Positions 55,040-63,695 are shown, counted from the first letter of the stretch. The stretch: DNA of 64,000 bases from Acidimicrobiales bacterium (GCA_029247365.1 JAQWLJ010000014.1:62001-126000); one strand, 5' to 3'. The notes: generated from the letters alone by a model not told the origin. Program-made: numbers and translations.

Positions 55040-56017
55040 ATGGTCCTGGGTCTCCTCTTCGCGCTCGGTGGTTTAGCGGTTCTCACCGTTGCCGCCGACC
55101 ACTTCGTTCGGGGTGCCGCCCGCATCGCTGTCTCCAAGCACGTGTCCCCGGTCGTCATCGGAGCGGTGCTGATCGGGTTTGGAACCAGTGCGCCCGAGAT
55201 GGTGGTGTCCGGCATCGCCGCAGGCCGCGGCGATCTCGATATCGGGGTCGGCAACATTGTCGGCTCGAACGTCACGAACATCAGCCTGGTGCTGGCCGCA
55301 GCGGCGACTGTGGCCACAATCCCGGTCAGCTCCAGCACGATCAAACGTGAGGTCCCGATTTCGGTTGCGTCGGTGATCATCTTTGCGCTCCTCATCCAGG
55401 GCGAGATCACACGACTGGAAGGCGCGTTACTCGCACTATTGATCGCGATGTTTCTGTTCTTCGTTCTTCGGTCCGGCACCGGCGGCGACGCTGCCTTCGA
55501 CGACGACGTCTCCGAGATCGTCGGTGACGATCCGTTCCACTTCCGCTATGAACTGCTTCGCGCCATCAACGGACTCGTCTTTGTCGTCGGCGCGTCCTGG
55601 TTCATCGTGGACGGTGCCGAACAAGTCGCTGAGGCGCTCGATCTCTCGGGTGGCTTCGTGGGCTTCACCCTCGTTGCGCTCGGAACCTCAGCACCCGAGC
55701 TCGTCACGAGCGTTCAGGCGGCCCGCCAGGGCGAGACCGAGCTGCTCGTTGGCAACCTGCTCGGCTCCAATGTGTTCAACAGCCTGGCTGTTGGCGGCAT
55801 TATCGGTTTGGTTGGGCCAGGCCCGATCATCGATACCACCATGGCCGAGACTGGCTCGATCCTGATGGTCGGCATCGTGCTTGTGAGCGCGCTGTTCATG
55901 ATGGTCGGAGGCAAGGTCGGCAGGACCAAGGCGTTCATCTTGTTCTTCCTTTGGGTTGTATCCGTCGTTGTGCTCTCCGGGGGCGAGACCCCTGGGGCTT
56001 CTGCCCTCGGCGTCTGA
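55040..56017 (+). CDS. Sodium/calcium exchanger-family protein
   Basis: 325 aa, about 10 membrane segments in two homologous halves. Each half has the alpha-repeat ion-binding motif: G-F-G-T-S-A-P-E-M...G-N-I-V-G-S-N and A-L-G-T-S-A-P-E-L...G-N-L-L-G-S-N. It exchanges Ca2+ or another cation for Na+ or K+. ATG 55040 lies 8 nt after TACCCT (55026-55031). Confidence 0.93.
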   Translation: MVLGLLFALGGLAVLTVAADHFVRGAARIAVSKHVSPVVIGAVLIGFGTSAPEMVVSGIAAGRGDLDIGVGNIVGSNVTNISLVLAAAATVATIPVSSSTIKREVPISVASVIIFALLIQGEITRLEGALLALLIAMFLFFVLRSGTGGDAAFDDDVSEIVGDDPFHFRYELLRAINGLVFVVGASWFIVDGAEQVAEALDLSGGFVGFTLVALGTSAPELVTSVQAARQGETELLVGNLLGSNVFNSLAVGGIIGLVGPGPIIDTTMAETGSILMVGIVLVSALFMMVGGKVGRTKAFILFFLWVVSVVVLSGGETPGASALGV

Positions 56018-56067
56018 ACCCGAGCCGTTCCCCGAGGGACGCCAGACGACGCCTCTAGGCTGGAGGA

Positions 56068-57342
56068 GTGAGCGAGCCGCCGACCACGTACTTCCTCGAG
56101 ACCCTCGGCTGCCCGAAGAACCAGGTCGACTCCGACAAGCTCGAAGGCGTGCTGACTGCCGACGGCATGCAGCGCGTTACCTCCGCTGACAAGGCCGACA
56201 TGGTGGTCGTCAACACGTGCGCGTTCATCGACGAAGCCCGAGCCGAGTCGATTGAGACGATCCTCGCGCTGTCCGAGGAGCGCCGGCCGGGCGCTGAACT
56301 GGTCGTCACCGGCTGTATGGCCGAGCGTCACGGCAACGAACTCGCTGTGGAGCTTCCGGAGATCGACCGCATCGCCCCGTTCGGTGTTGCGCTTGCACCG
56401 GTCGCAGAATCTGCGGCGGTTTCAGTCTCGCTCGGTCCGACCCGCCGGGCCCCCGACTTCGATCTGCTGAACCTGCCGAGGCCAGCGTCGGAGCGTCCGT
56501 GGGCGTACGTCAAGATTGCCGAGGGGTGCGATCGAGCCTGCGGCTTTTGCGCCATCCCGACCTTCCGAGGGCCGCAACGCAGCCGGTCCATCAATCAGAT
56601 CCTTGCCGAGGTTGAGCAGCTTGACGCGTCCGAGATTGTGCTCGTCGCGCAAGATCTCGCCGCCTACGGACGCGATCAGGGTGTTGGAGAGCGGTCGATC
56701 ATCCCGCTTGTGGAGCAGGTTTCGCGACGCGTTGAACGTGTGCGCTTGCTCTATCTGTACCCGTCCGACCTGAACGATGCGCTCATCGACACGATCTGCG
56801 GTACCGGCGTTCCCTATTTCGATCTGAGCCTCCAACATGTGTCGCCACCATTGATGCGGTTGATGCGCCGCTGGGGCGATGGTGACCGATTCCTCGACCG
56901 CATCGTGGCGATCCGCGAACGCGAGCCTGACGCTGCGTTCCGATCGAACTTCATCGTGGGCTATCCCGGTGAGACCGAAGCTGACCACGATGCCCTCCTC
57001 GACTTCGTTGAGGCTGCCCAACTCGACTGGTGCGGCTTCTTTGCCTACTCGCCTGAACCGGGAACGTACGCCATGGAACTTGCTGGCAATGTCGATGCTG
57101 CGCTGCGTGACGACCGCCTCGCCGAGCTCCGCGAGTTGCAAGATGAGATCACGGCGACAAAACGTGACCTTCTCGTCGGTTCGCGGGTCGAAGTCCTCGT
57201 GGATGAACCAGGTGTGGGTCGCAGTCATCGTGAAGCCCCCGAGATCGATGGCGTTATCGCGGTGCCGGTCGGCCTCGAGGTCGGTTCCACGCACTCGCTC
57301 ACCATTACGGCGGCGATGGGCCCCGACCTGGAGGCGTCCTGA
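56068..57342 (+). CDS. rimO: Ribosomal protein S12 methylthiotransferase RimO
   Basis: 424 aa. N-terminal cluster ligands C15, C51 and C83 lie in the MTTase domain. The radical-SAM motif C154-x3-C158-x2-C161 (C-D-R-A-C-G-F-C) follows, then a C-terminal TRAM domain. The start L-G-C-P-K-N-Q-V-D-S-D distinguishes RimO from MiaB. It thiomethylates S12 in the ribosome. GTG 56068 lies 6 nt after TAGGCT (56056-56061), and the stop overlaps pgsA. Confidence 0.96.
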   Translation: MSEPPTTYFLETLGCPKNQVDSDKLEGVLTADGMQRVTSADKADMVVVNTCAFIDEARAESIETILALSEERRPGAELVVTGCMAERHGNELAVELPEIDRIAPFGVALAPVAESAAVSVSLGPTRRAPDFDLLNLPRPASERPWAYVKIAEGCDRACGFCAIPTFRGPQRSRSINQILAEVEQLDASEIVLVAQDLAAYGRDQGVGERSIIPLVEQVSRRVERVRLLYLYPSDLNDALIDTICGTGVPYFDLSLQHVSPPLMRLMRRWGDGDRFLDRIVAIREREPDAAFRSNFIVGYPGETEADHDALLDFVEAAQLDWCGFFAYSPEPGTYAMELAGNVDAALRDDRLAELRELQDEITATKRDLLVGSRVEVLVDEPGVGRSHREAPEIDGVIAVPVGLEVGSTHSLTITAAMGPDLEAS

Positions 57343-57926
57343 TGCCTGAAGCGCACGCCACCGAACCGCGTCAGGTTGGAATCACCCATCCAGCGAATCT
57401 CCTAACGCTCGCCCGGCTGCTGTTTGCGCCCCTGCTGTTCTGGTTCGTGCTCGATGCCGAGGCCAGCCGCGGCGCGTCGTGGGCTGCGTTCGGTCTTGGA
57501 TTCGCCCTTGCAAGCACGGACTTCTTCGACGGTCGTGTCGCCCGGCGGTCCAATGTTGTGAGCCGAAGCGGGGCTTTCCTTGATCCGCTCGCCGACAAGA
57601 TCGTCGTGATCGGCGGTGCCTACTGCCTGGTTTATGTCGAGCGGTATTGGTGGCTGCCGGTCACGATCATCGCCATTCGTGAGCTCGGGATCACCACATG
57701 GCGGAGTCGATGGGCTCGTGAAGGCCTCGCTCTGCCGGCCCGAACGTCGGCGAAATATAAGACCTTTGTCCAGGGTGGAGCCTTGTTGCTCGCGGTCATG
57801 CCGATGATGCGCGATCACGACACAGCCGTGAACGTTGCGTTGTGGGTCGCAGTGGCGTGGACAGTTTCCACCGGCATCCAGTACCTGATCGACGGGCAGA
57901 ACGCGCTCAGCACCACGGGTGACTGA
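57342..57926 (+). CDS. pgsA: CDP-diacylglycerol-glycerol-3-phosphate phosphatidyltransferase
   Basis: 194 aa with five or six membrane segments. The CDP-alcohol phosphotransferase motif is complete: D-F-F-D-G-R-V-A-R, then G-A-F-L-D-P-L-A-D-K. It makes phosphatidylglycerol phosphate. It overlaps rimO by one base, and the rimO-pgsA-cinA order is conserved in actinobacteria. Confidence 0.94.
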   Translation: MPEAHATEPRQVGITHPANLLTLARLLFAPLLFWFVLDAEASRGASWAAFGLGFALASTDFFDGRVARRSNVVSRSGAFLDPLADKIVVIGGAYCLVYVERYWWLPVTIIAIRELGITTWRSRWAREGLALPARTSAKYKTFVQGGALLLAVMPMMRDHDTAVNVALWVAVAWTVSTGIQYLIDGQNALSTTGD

Positions 57927-57933
57927 GCGTCGG

Positions 57934-57980
57934 GCCGGAGGTAGCGAATGAATCTGCCGGAGGCAGCGAATGAAGTGTGA
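57934..57980 (+). repeat. Duplicated translation-initiation region forming a leader ORF
   Basis: A 19-bp sequence occurs at 57934-57952 and again at 57956-57974 with one change. Each copy contains CCGGAGG and an ATG. The second ATG (57970) starts cinA. The first (57948) starts a 10-codon frame, M-N-L-P-E-A-A-N-E-V, stopping at 57980 inside cinA in another frame. It may couple or dampen cinA translation. Confidence 0.6.
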
Positions 57981-59220
57981 AGTCGTGGCGATCGGGACGG
58001 AGTTGCTGCTCGGTCAGATCGTTGACACAAACTCGTCCTACATCGGTGAGCAGCTCGCACAGGTCGGAATTGACTCGCATCACCAGACCAAGGTTGGCGA
58101 CAACCATGACCGGATGGTTGCCGTCCTGCGGCAGGCACTCAGGCGCAGCGATGCGGTGATCTGCTGTGGCGGGCTCGGGCCGACCCAGGACGACATCACG
58201 CGCTCTGCCATCGCCGAAGTGATGGGGGTCGATCTGGTGCGCGACGAAGCGATCATCGAGCGAATCAGTGCCATGTTCGGTGGCCGCGGCCGTCCAATGC
58301 CCGAGAACAACCTCTTGCAAGCCGACGTCCCTGAAGGTGCATCGATCAACCCGGCCATGCCCGGCACGGCGCCTGGCTTGATCTGCCCACTGGGCGGCGA
58401 GCATGACGGCAAGGTCATCTACGCAGTGCCCGGTGTTCCGTGGGAGATGAAGCAGATGATGGTGGAAGGCATCCTTCCCGACCTGCAACGCCGGGCCGGG
58501 TTCACTGGGGTCATTCGCAGCCGGACCTTACGCACGTGGGGGCAGTCTGAGTCTGGCCTAGCGGAGCAGCTCGACGAGGAAATCCGTCGGCTGGATGAGA
58601 CCGGCGATGCCACGATCGCGTTCCTTGCGTCTGGTTGGGAGGGACTCAAGGTCCGGATCACCTGCAAGGACGCAACCGATGCCGAGGTGGAAGTGGCGCT
58701 TGACGCCGAGGAAAAGGTTGTCCGTTCCATCATCGGGGACATCGTGTTCGGTATCGATGACGACACGATGGAGTCTGTCGTCCTTCAACTTCTGCGCGAT
58801 CGCGGCCAGACCCTTGCTGTTGCCGAGTCTCTAACTGGCGGCCTGATCGGCTCGCGGCTGACAAGCATCTCTGGATCGAGCGATGTCTTCCGAGGTGGGA
58901 TCACGCCCTACGACCATGAACTCAAACTCTCGCTGCTCGGGTGTCCCGACGTGCCAGCGGTGAGTGGGGAGATGGCGGTTGCGATGGCTGAAGGTGTGTG
59001 CCGCGTACTCGGCGCCGACTCGGGTATCGCAGTTACCGGTGTGGCTGGCCCGGCTCCGCTCGAAGGCAACGATCCCGGCGACGTGTGGATTGCGGTCCAC
59101 CACGACGAAGTGACCGAATCTCGCTTCCTCAAGATGCCGTTCGATCGTGAACGTATCCGGCAGTTCACGTGCATCCAGTCGCTCAACCTGTTGCGCACCC
59201 GCATGCTGCTCGCGAGCTGA
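57970..59220 (+). CDS. cinA: CinA family nicotinamide-nucleotide amidohydrolase
   Basis: 416 aa. The N-terminal molybdopterin-binding-like domain has G-T-E-L-L-L-G-Q-I-V-D-T-N and G-G-L-G-P-T-Q-D-D. The C-terminal PncC amidase domain starts near 275, with the nucleophile in V-A-E-S-L-T-G-G and later A-V-T-G-V-A-G-P. It recycles NMN or acts on nicotinamide nucleotides. CCGGAGG at 57957-57963 is the ribosome-binding site. Confidence 0.94.
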   Translation: MKCEVVAIGTELLLGQIVDTNSSYIGEQLAQVGIDSHHQTKVGDNHDRMVAVLRQALRRSDAVICCGGLGPTQDDITRSAIAEVMGVDLVRDEAIIERISAMFGGRGRPMPENNLLQADVPEGASINPAMPGTAPGLICPLGGEHDGKVIYAVPGVPWEMKQMMVEGILPDLQRRAGFTGVIRSRTLRTWGQSESGLAEQLDEEIRRLDETGDATIAFLASGWEGLKVRITCKDATDAEVEVALDAEEKVVRSIIGDIVFGIDDDTMESVVLQLLRDRGQTLAVAESLTGGLIGSRLTSISGSSDVFRGGITPYDHELKLSLLGCPDVPAVSGEMAVAMAEGVCRVLGADSGIAVTGVAGPAPLEGNDPGDVWIAVHHDEVTESRFLKMPFDRERIRQFTCIQSLNLLRTRMLLAS

Positions 59221-59221
59221 A

Positions 59222-59725
59222 ATGAGTTCGGTCGGCGACGAACTGGTCGAGGTCGTCGACAAAGCCGGTGCGGTTCAGCGGGTGGTGACTCGGGCCGAGA
59301 TGCGGCGCGACAATCTGATGCACCGCAACGTCGCGGTGTTCCTGCAACGAACCGACGGTCGTTTGGTGGTGCATCAGCGTGCCGATTGGAAGGACGTCTA
59401 TCCGTCGTACTGGGACGTAGCGTTCGGGGGCGTCCCGAGCGTTGGTGAGTCCGATGAGGAGGCGGCAATTCGCGAGCTTGCTGAGGAGGCTGGGGTTACC
59501 GTAAGCCCAGAGGTCCTTCTCGATCTCGGGGTAAGAACGCAGGCGAATGCCGAAGTTTGCTGGTGTGGCCGCTTCTTTGCTGTGCAAACCGATGCTGAAG
59601 TGCGCCCGGCCGATGGCGAAGTCCAGCAGATCGATGCGATCCCGCTCGCCCAGGTGTCGGCGTGGGCTGTCGCCACTCTCGTGTGCCCCGATATCGCGCC
59701 GCTGCTTGGCGAGCTTCAGGTGTGA
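59222..59725 (+). CDS. NUDIX hydrolase (IDI/YfcD-like)
   Basis: 167 aa. A perfect NUDIX box (G-x5-E-x7-R-E-L-x-E-E-x-G-V) lies at about 79-101. N-V-A-V-F-L-Q and Y-W-D-V-A-F-G-G resemble isopentenyl-diphosphate-isomerase-type members such as YfcD. The substrate is unknown. ATG 59222 lies one base after cinA and is probably co-translated; the upstream frame lies inside cinA. Confidence 0.88.
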   Translation: MSSVGDELVEVVDKAGAVQRVVTRAEMRRDNLMHRNVAVFLQRTDGRLVVHQRADWKDVYPSYWDVAFGGVPSVGESDEEAAIRELAEEAGVTVSPEVLLDLGVRTQANAEVCWCGRFFAVQTDAEVRPADGEVQQIDAIPLAQVSAWAVATLVCPDIAPLLGELQV

Positions 59726-59733
59726 CTCGCCGA

Positions 59734-60357
59734 CTAACCAGGAGGATTCTCGACGGTGCCGCTAACGAGACACCAGAGCGAAAAGCTGAAGTCACCCCAC
59801 TCTTCCATCTCCCCGTCGGGCCCGGTTGGCATCTCGAAGAACTCGATGCGCCTAGTCGCAAGTTGTGTCATGAAGCCGTCAGTGAGTGCGTTCACCGCCT
59901 TTCCAAATCGGAACGCTGTTGCAGCGTCATCAACGCCGAAGTCGGTGCGGACTTTGAGTCCGATAGTCCGGGAGTTACCTAGGTAGAACGCACCGCATTC
60001 GGCCGCTAGTTCGCGGTAGATCTTGCGCACCGCCTCGTGGATCTCCGGGACGGGTTCACCGTTCTCCCGGATATTTAGAAGCGAGATGATCGACGTGTGC
60101 CAGAGCGACCACTTGTCCGTTGCTTCGGCCTCTGCAAGGTGGGTGTAGGAGCCGAGTCGTTCCATGTCGCGAATGATCAAATGGCGGTCCACGTGCGCTG
60201 ACGTGTGGCCGTTGTCGATGATGCTGTCGATGATCGCATACGCAACGTCGAGCGCACCGCGGAAGTTCCAGGCAGCGAGTTTGGCAAGAACCTCTATCTG
60301 GAAGTCGCGCTGCGAGTCCCAGATACGCTTGTGAACCGAGTCCCTCGTCACACGCAC
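59734..60357 (-). CDS. Hypothetical alpha-helical protein
   Basis: 207 aa, unrecognised. It is rich in aromatic residues and helices (W-N-F-R-G-A-L-D-V-A-Y-A-I-I-D-S-I, L-W-H-T-S-I-I-S-L-L), somewhat like a TetR C-terminal domain, but without a visible HTH. Base composition looks lower in GC than its neighbours, and it stands alone. GTG 60357 or the next GTG could be the start; TAGCTT near 60371 on the minus strand is a possible -10. It may be recently acquired. Confidence 0.55.
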   Translation of the reverse strand: MRVTRDSVHKRIWDSQRDFQIEVLAKLAAWNFRGALDVAYAIIDSIIDNGHTSAHVDRHLIIRDMERLGSYTHLAEAEATDKWSLWHTSIISLLNIRENGEPVPEIHEAVRKIYRELAAECGAFYLGNSRTIGLKVRTDFGVDDAATAFRFGKAVNALTDGFMTQLATRRIEFFEMPTGPDGEMEEWGDFSFSLWCLVSGTVENPPG

Positions 60358-60694
60358 ACCCGAAGACGCTCAAGCTAGTCGAAAGCACTTGCGTAGGTGA
60401 TCGTCTCTAACCCGGCACTCAGGCCTTGCAACACGGCTAGGTCGTACCCAGCGTCGAGAACGAGGTGTTTGAGGTCGGCTCACTTTCATCGCTTCGCCGC
60501 AGTAGCCGTGGCCGTCATGGGGTTACTTCCGAAAATGTCGGACGCTACCCGGCGTCTTACCCCTAGAACAACAGATGACACATGCTCAGCATGCGAAGTG
60601 TGGACCCTGCGGTAAGGCTGGGAATCCGGGTCCCCGAGTCGGTGTTGGACCCTCGTGCTGCCACACTAGAAGAGCCACCCCACCCGGAGAAGTC
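60358..60694. other. Gene-free leader region with hairpins
   Basis: 337 bp upstream of the NifU-like gene. At 60519-60563 GGGGT and ACCCC could enclose two hairpins: TCCGA/TCGGA (60528-60542) and GACGC/GCGTC (60541-60556). The two share two bases, so they compete. Frames entering the next gene from upstream (for example at 60575) have no family support. Confidence 0.45.
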
Positions 60695-60955
60695 GTGCTC
60701 GAACAGGTCGAGAAGGTCATCGCAGCGATCCGCCCAGCCATTCAGGCCGACGAAGGCGATATCGAGCTAGTGAGCGTCGACGAGCCGAGTGGTATCGTCA
60801 CAGTGGAACTCAAAGGCGCGTGCGTGACCTGCCCCGCATCGACGCAGACCTTGAAGGCTGGGATCGAACGGATCATGAAGGACCGAGTCGATGGCGTCAC
60901 CGAGGTTGTCGAGATCAACGCGCTCGGTATGAGCGAGAGCCCCGTCCAGCTGTAG
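60695..60955 (+). CDS. NifU C-terminal-domain Fe-S scaffold protein
   Basis: 86 aa, a stand-alone NifU-like domain with cluster ligands C43-V-T-C46-P and the typical E-G-D-I-E-L and G-I-E-R-I-M-K-D. It carries or delivers Fe-S clusters. A cysteine desulfurase is encoded 2.7 kb downstream (63696), a possible partner. GTG 60695 has GGAGA (60686-60690) upstream. Confidence 0.9.
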   Translation: MLEQVEKVIAAIRPAIQADEGDIELVSVDEPSGIVTVELKGACVTCPASTQTLKAGIERIMKDRVDGVTEVVEINALGMSESPVQL

Positions 60956-61609
60956 CGGCCTCTCGGTCAGTGTCAGTTGTAGAGCAAGCCCAAGCTCTCG
61001 CGCGTCCGAGATGGCTTTGCGATTGAGGGTGGTTGCCAAGTGCCCGAGCCGTAGCGGGATCGAACTCTACGGAGACGAGGCGGGTAGGCCCAGCACGGTC
61101 GGTGCACGTCGCGAACAGTCGGCACACACCGGCGACGTTACCGACTTGGATAGTGGAATCGATCAGCCAGTCGCCACGGCAACCGGTGAGGAACGCCATT
61201 GGGGGAGATGCAGGCCGAGGTCCAGCGCGAAGTCGATATTGAACTCGTTGCCATGCGAGCCGAGGAGGTGAATCTCGCCCACAGGCCACAGAGCAGGGCG
61301 AAATGACGGGTTGAGTGGCCCGAGAATACTTCGGCTGCGCAGCGAGGCTCCGGAGAGCGAGGGATGTCTCCCGGAGTGGCCGCGCCTCTATCGGGTCGTC
61401 AACAATCGGAGTGATCGGTCCCGTCGCAGTGACAGGCGACGGGCAGCTGGGAGGAGTGAGCCAATTCGTCCAGGTATTCGACGAGGGCGGCGTGATGGAG
61501 AAACTGCTCTGGATAGGTCAGCTGCCACTACTTCACCGCTCGCTCCAACAGATATCTCAGCGCGGAAGCGCAGATCGATTCCTTTGGGTCAGGGGCTAGC
61601 GTCGGGCTT
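60956..61609. other. 654-bp stretch without a convincing gene
   Basis: Several short frames overlap on both strands. On the minus strand a degraded-looking segment reads in two frames around 61140-61290 (G-D-W-L-I-D-S-T-I-Q-V-G and, shifted, H-L-L-G-S-H-G-N-E-F). This could be a frameshifted relic, but no family was recognised. AGAGC/GCTCT near 60981 forms a weak hairpin. The right end holds the rhomboid promoter TAGCGT (61597-61602). Confidence 0.4.
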
Positions 61610-62437
61610 GTGGGGGAACCTGGAATCACTTTCTGCTACCGGCACAGGGACCGCCGGTCGGGAGTGATCTGCCAGCGCTGCGAGCGGCCGATCTGTGGCG
61701 ACTGTCAGAATACCGCCTCGGTCGGCTTTCATTGCCCGGAGTGCACCCGCACTGGCAAGCAACAGGTTATCCGAGGTCCCGTTGGGTTCGACCCGATCAC
61801 CACCAAGGTCCTGATCGGTCTTACTGTCACGATCAGCCTTGCCGTCCTGAGTATCGGCGGGTCTCTCGCAGGTGTGTTTGGGCGGCCGTATCAAGAGCTC
61901 GTTCTTCTTGCCCCGTTCGTGGACCAAGGCGATCACTACCGGGTCCTTTCCGGTGCTGTGATTCACAACGGGCTCCTACCGCTTGCCCTCAACATGGGGT
62001 TGCTGTGGTTCGTTGGAGGGGAGTTGGAGCGGCGCGTTGGGAGGGTCCGGTACCTCATCGTGTATGGCATCGGTTGCTTGGGTGGAGCGTTTGCTGCGCT
62101 GCTATTTGTGCCGATGGTCGGCACCTTCGTGCCGTCGGGGCCGGTATTCGCGTGCCTCGGCGCAGTGGTCGTGCTCCGCAGTCGGGAGATCGGCCAGGTG
62201 TTTGCGGGCGCCGTAGGCCCGCTCGTAATCGTCAACGTTCTCTTTGCGATCTCGCCGTTCGAGAGTCACGTTGCCGGGTTTTTCACCGGCGTAGCGGTGG
62301 CGGGGCTCTACCTCCTGGTAGAGCGAAGTGGCGTCGACGACCGGCTCGGTGCACTCATGATCGGGATTGTGGGCGGAGCGGCCGCCCTCGGTGCATGCCT
62401 GTGGGCGTCGTCGTTGTGGCTTAACCCGCTCTTTTGA
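61610..62437 (+). CDS. Rhomboid-family intramembrane serine protease with N-terminal zinc finger
   Basis: 275 aa. A B-box-like zinc finger lies at about 9-45 (C-x-R-H, C-x-x-C, C-x-x-C, H-C-P-E-C). Seven membrane segments follow, with H119 and N128 in the second block, S176 at the catalytic position (P-S-G instead of the usual G-A-S-G) and H220 in the last conserved helix. The Ser-His dyad is present. It would cleave within membranes; the substrate is unknown. GTG 61610 follows TAGCGT by 7 nt. Confidence 0.85.
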   Translation: MGEPGITFCYRHRDRRSGVICQRCERPICGDCQNTASVGFHCPECTRTGKQQVIRGPVGFDPITTKVLIGLTVTISLAVLSIGGSLAGVFGRPYQELVLLAPFVDQGDHYRVLSGAVIHNGLLPLALNMGLLWFVGGELERRVGRVRYLIVYGIGCLGGAFAALLFVPMVGTFVPSGPVFACLGAVVVLRSREIGQVFAGAVGPLVIVNVLFAISPFESHVAGFFTGVAVAGLYLLVERSGVDDRLGALMIGIVGGAAALGACLWASSLWLNPLF

Positions 62438-62458
62438 CAGGCGGCGGACGAGTCTCTG

Positions 62459-62896
62459 TCAGTTCTCAAAGCGTCGGCGAAGCAGGCCAAGGTTGCGTTT
62501 CCAGATTTGCTTGAGGACGATCGCACCGATGAAGCCGCCGACGGGTCCACCCATCCACCAGGGAAAGCGAAGGGTTTCATCCCAGACAAACGCGGTTCGG
62601 TCGGTGCCGATGGCGGTCAAGGTAAATGCGCCCTCCCCTGTGACGAGACCGTCGTGGCGGACACCCATTTCAGCTGCTTCGACCCACGAGGTGACCTCCA
62701 TACGGTCGATCAACTTTACGGGTCCGACCTTGGTGAGGCAGTCGAATGTTGTACCTGTGCCTTCGGTCTGGTCGCCAGTGAAGGTGATGTCGACTGCATC
62801 GCGCATCCACTCAACATGGCTTGAGATGTGTCGAACGTCGGCCCACACAACATCGGGTGAGGCGGCAAGTTCGGCCTCGACTCGTATGTGGCTCAT
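62459..62896 (-). CDS. SRPBCC (START/polyketide-cyclase-like) protein
   Basis: 145 aa. The beginning M-S-H-I-R-V-E-A-E-L-A-A-S-P-D-V-V-W-A-D-V and the long C-terminal helix W-K-R-N-L-G-L-L match SRPBCC ligand-binding proteins. The ligand is unknown. ATG 62896 overlaps the methyltransferase stop by 4 bases (ATGA), so the two are co-translated. Confidence 0.82.
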   Translation of the reverse strand: MSHIRVEAELAASPDVVWADVRHISSHVEWMRDAVDITFTGDQTEGTGTTFDCLTKVGPVKLIDRMEVTSWVEAAEMGVRHDGLVTGEGAFTLTAIGTDRTAFVWDETLRFPWWMGGPVGGFIGAIVLKQIWKRNLGLLRRRFEN

Positions 62897-63663
62897 GCGG
62901 GAGAGTTCTTTCGGTAGACGGTGACGTGCACGTCGTGGACGGCGGGATCGAATGGAGTGCGATGCCAATCAGCCCATCGATGTTCGAGTGCGAACCCGGT
63001 GGCAACCGCAGATGCGTCGAGCTGTTCAGGGGTCCGGTAGTGGATGATCCACGGCCGCATCGTGTTGCCGCCGCTCCGCATCTCAATGTGGTGGCCACGA
63101 ATGAGCTGGTCATTGGCATCGTGCTTGGAGACGGTGAGCACGGCGGCGGCGGCGGTGACATCTCGGACTGAAATGCCTCCGTCGGTGAGGCCGCCAGCGG
63201 GAGGTACGAATCCCTCAATCACGAGCCGACCGTCGTCGGCGAGGAGGCTGTGGCACCCCTGCAGGCAGGCGGACTGTTCATCGCCGGTTGGCAGGTTGAA
63301 GAACGTGTTGAACGCAGCGAAGACAGCACTGAACGGACCATGGTCGGCGAGCCCGGGAGCACGGCCGAGTGACGCCATGTCGGCTTCGATCGCAATGATT
63401 GCCGCGGCACCGGGCTTGTTGCCCAAGACGTCGAGCATGGCCGGTGACGCATCGACGCCTACCACGGTTGTTCCGTCCGCCGCGAGCGGAATAGCGAGTC
63501 GACCGGTACCGATCCCAAGTTCCAGAACGGGTCGTCCGTCAGCGATGGCAGCGAGCATTGCCACAGTGGCATCGACATCGCTGACGTCGGCATACCAGTC
63601 GTCATACACGTCGGCGAAGCTCTCTCCGTAGCTACTCGGGAGGTAGCCATCTCGCTCAATCAC
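62893..63663 (-). CDS. Class I SAM-dependent methyltransferase
   Basis: 256 aa. The SAM-binding motif V-L-E-L-G-I-G-T-G-R-L and the acidic strand end V-V-G-V-D-A-S-P-A-M are present, as is a Y-D-x-W-Y-A-D-V N-terminus. The acceptor is unknown. GTG 63663 is chosen because CACACT (minus strand, 63670-63675) lies 6 nt upstream; the longer frame reaches into the divergent desulfurase. Confidence 0.85.
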   Translation of the reverse strand: MIERDGYLPSSYGESFADVYDDWYADVSDVDATVAMLAAIADGRPVLELGIGTGRLAIPLAADGTTVVGVDASPAMLDVLGNKPGAAAIIAIEADMASLGRAPGLADHGPFSAVFAAFNTFFNLPTGDEQSACLQGCHSLLADDGRLVIEGFVPPAGGLTDGGISVRDVTAAAAVLTVSKHDANDQLIRGHHIEMRSGGNTMRPWIIHYRTPEQLDASAVATGFALEHRWADWHRTPFDPAVHDVHVTVYRKNSPA

Positions 63664-63669
63664 AGGACC

Positions 63670-63689
63670 AGTGTGCCCGGTCCTAGGCT
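63670..63689. promoter_or_regulatory. Overlapping divergent promoters
   Basis: CACACT on the minus strand (63670-63675) and TAGGCT on the plus strand (63684-63689) each lie 6 nt from their start codons. The intergenic gap is only 32 bp, so each promoter's -35 falls within the opposite gene. Confidence 0.5.
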
Positions 63690-63695
63690 GATCCC

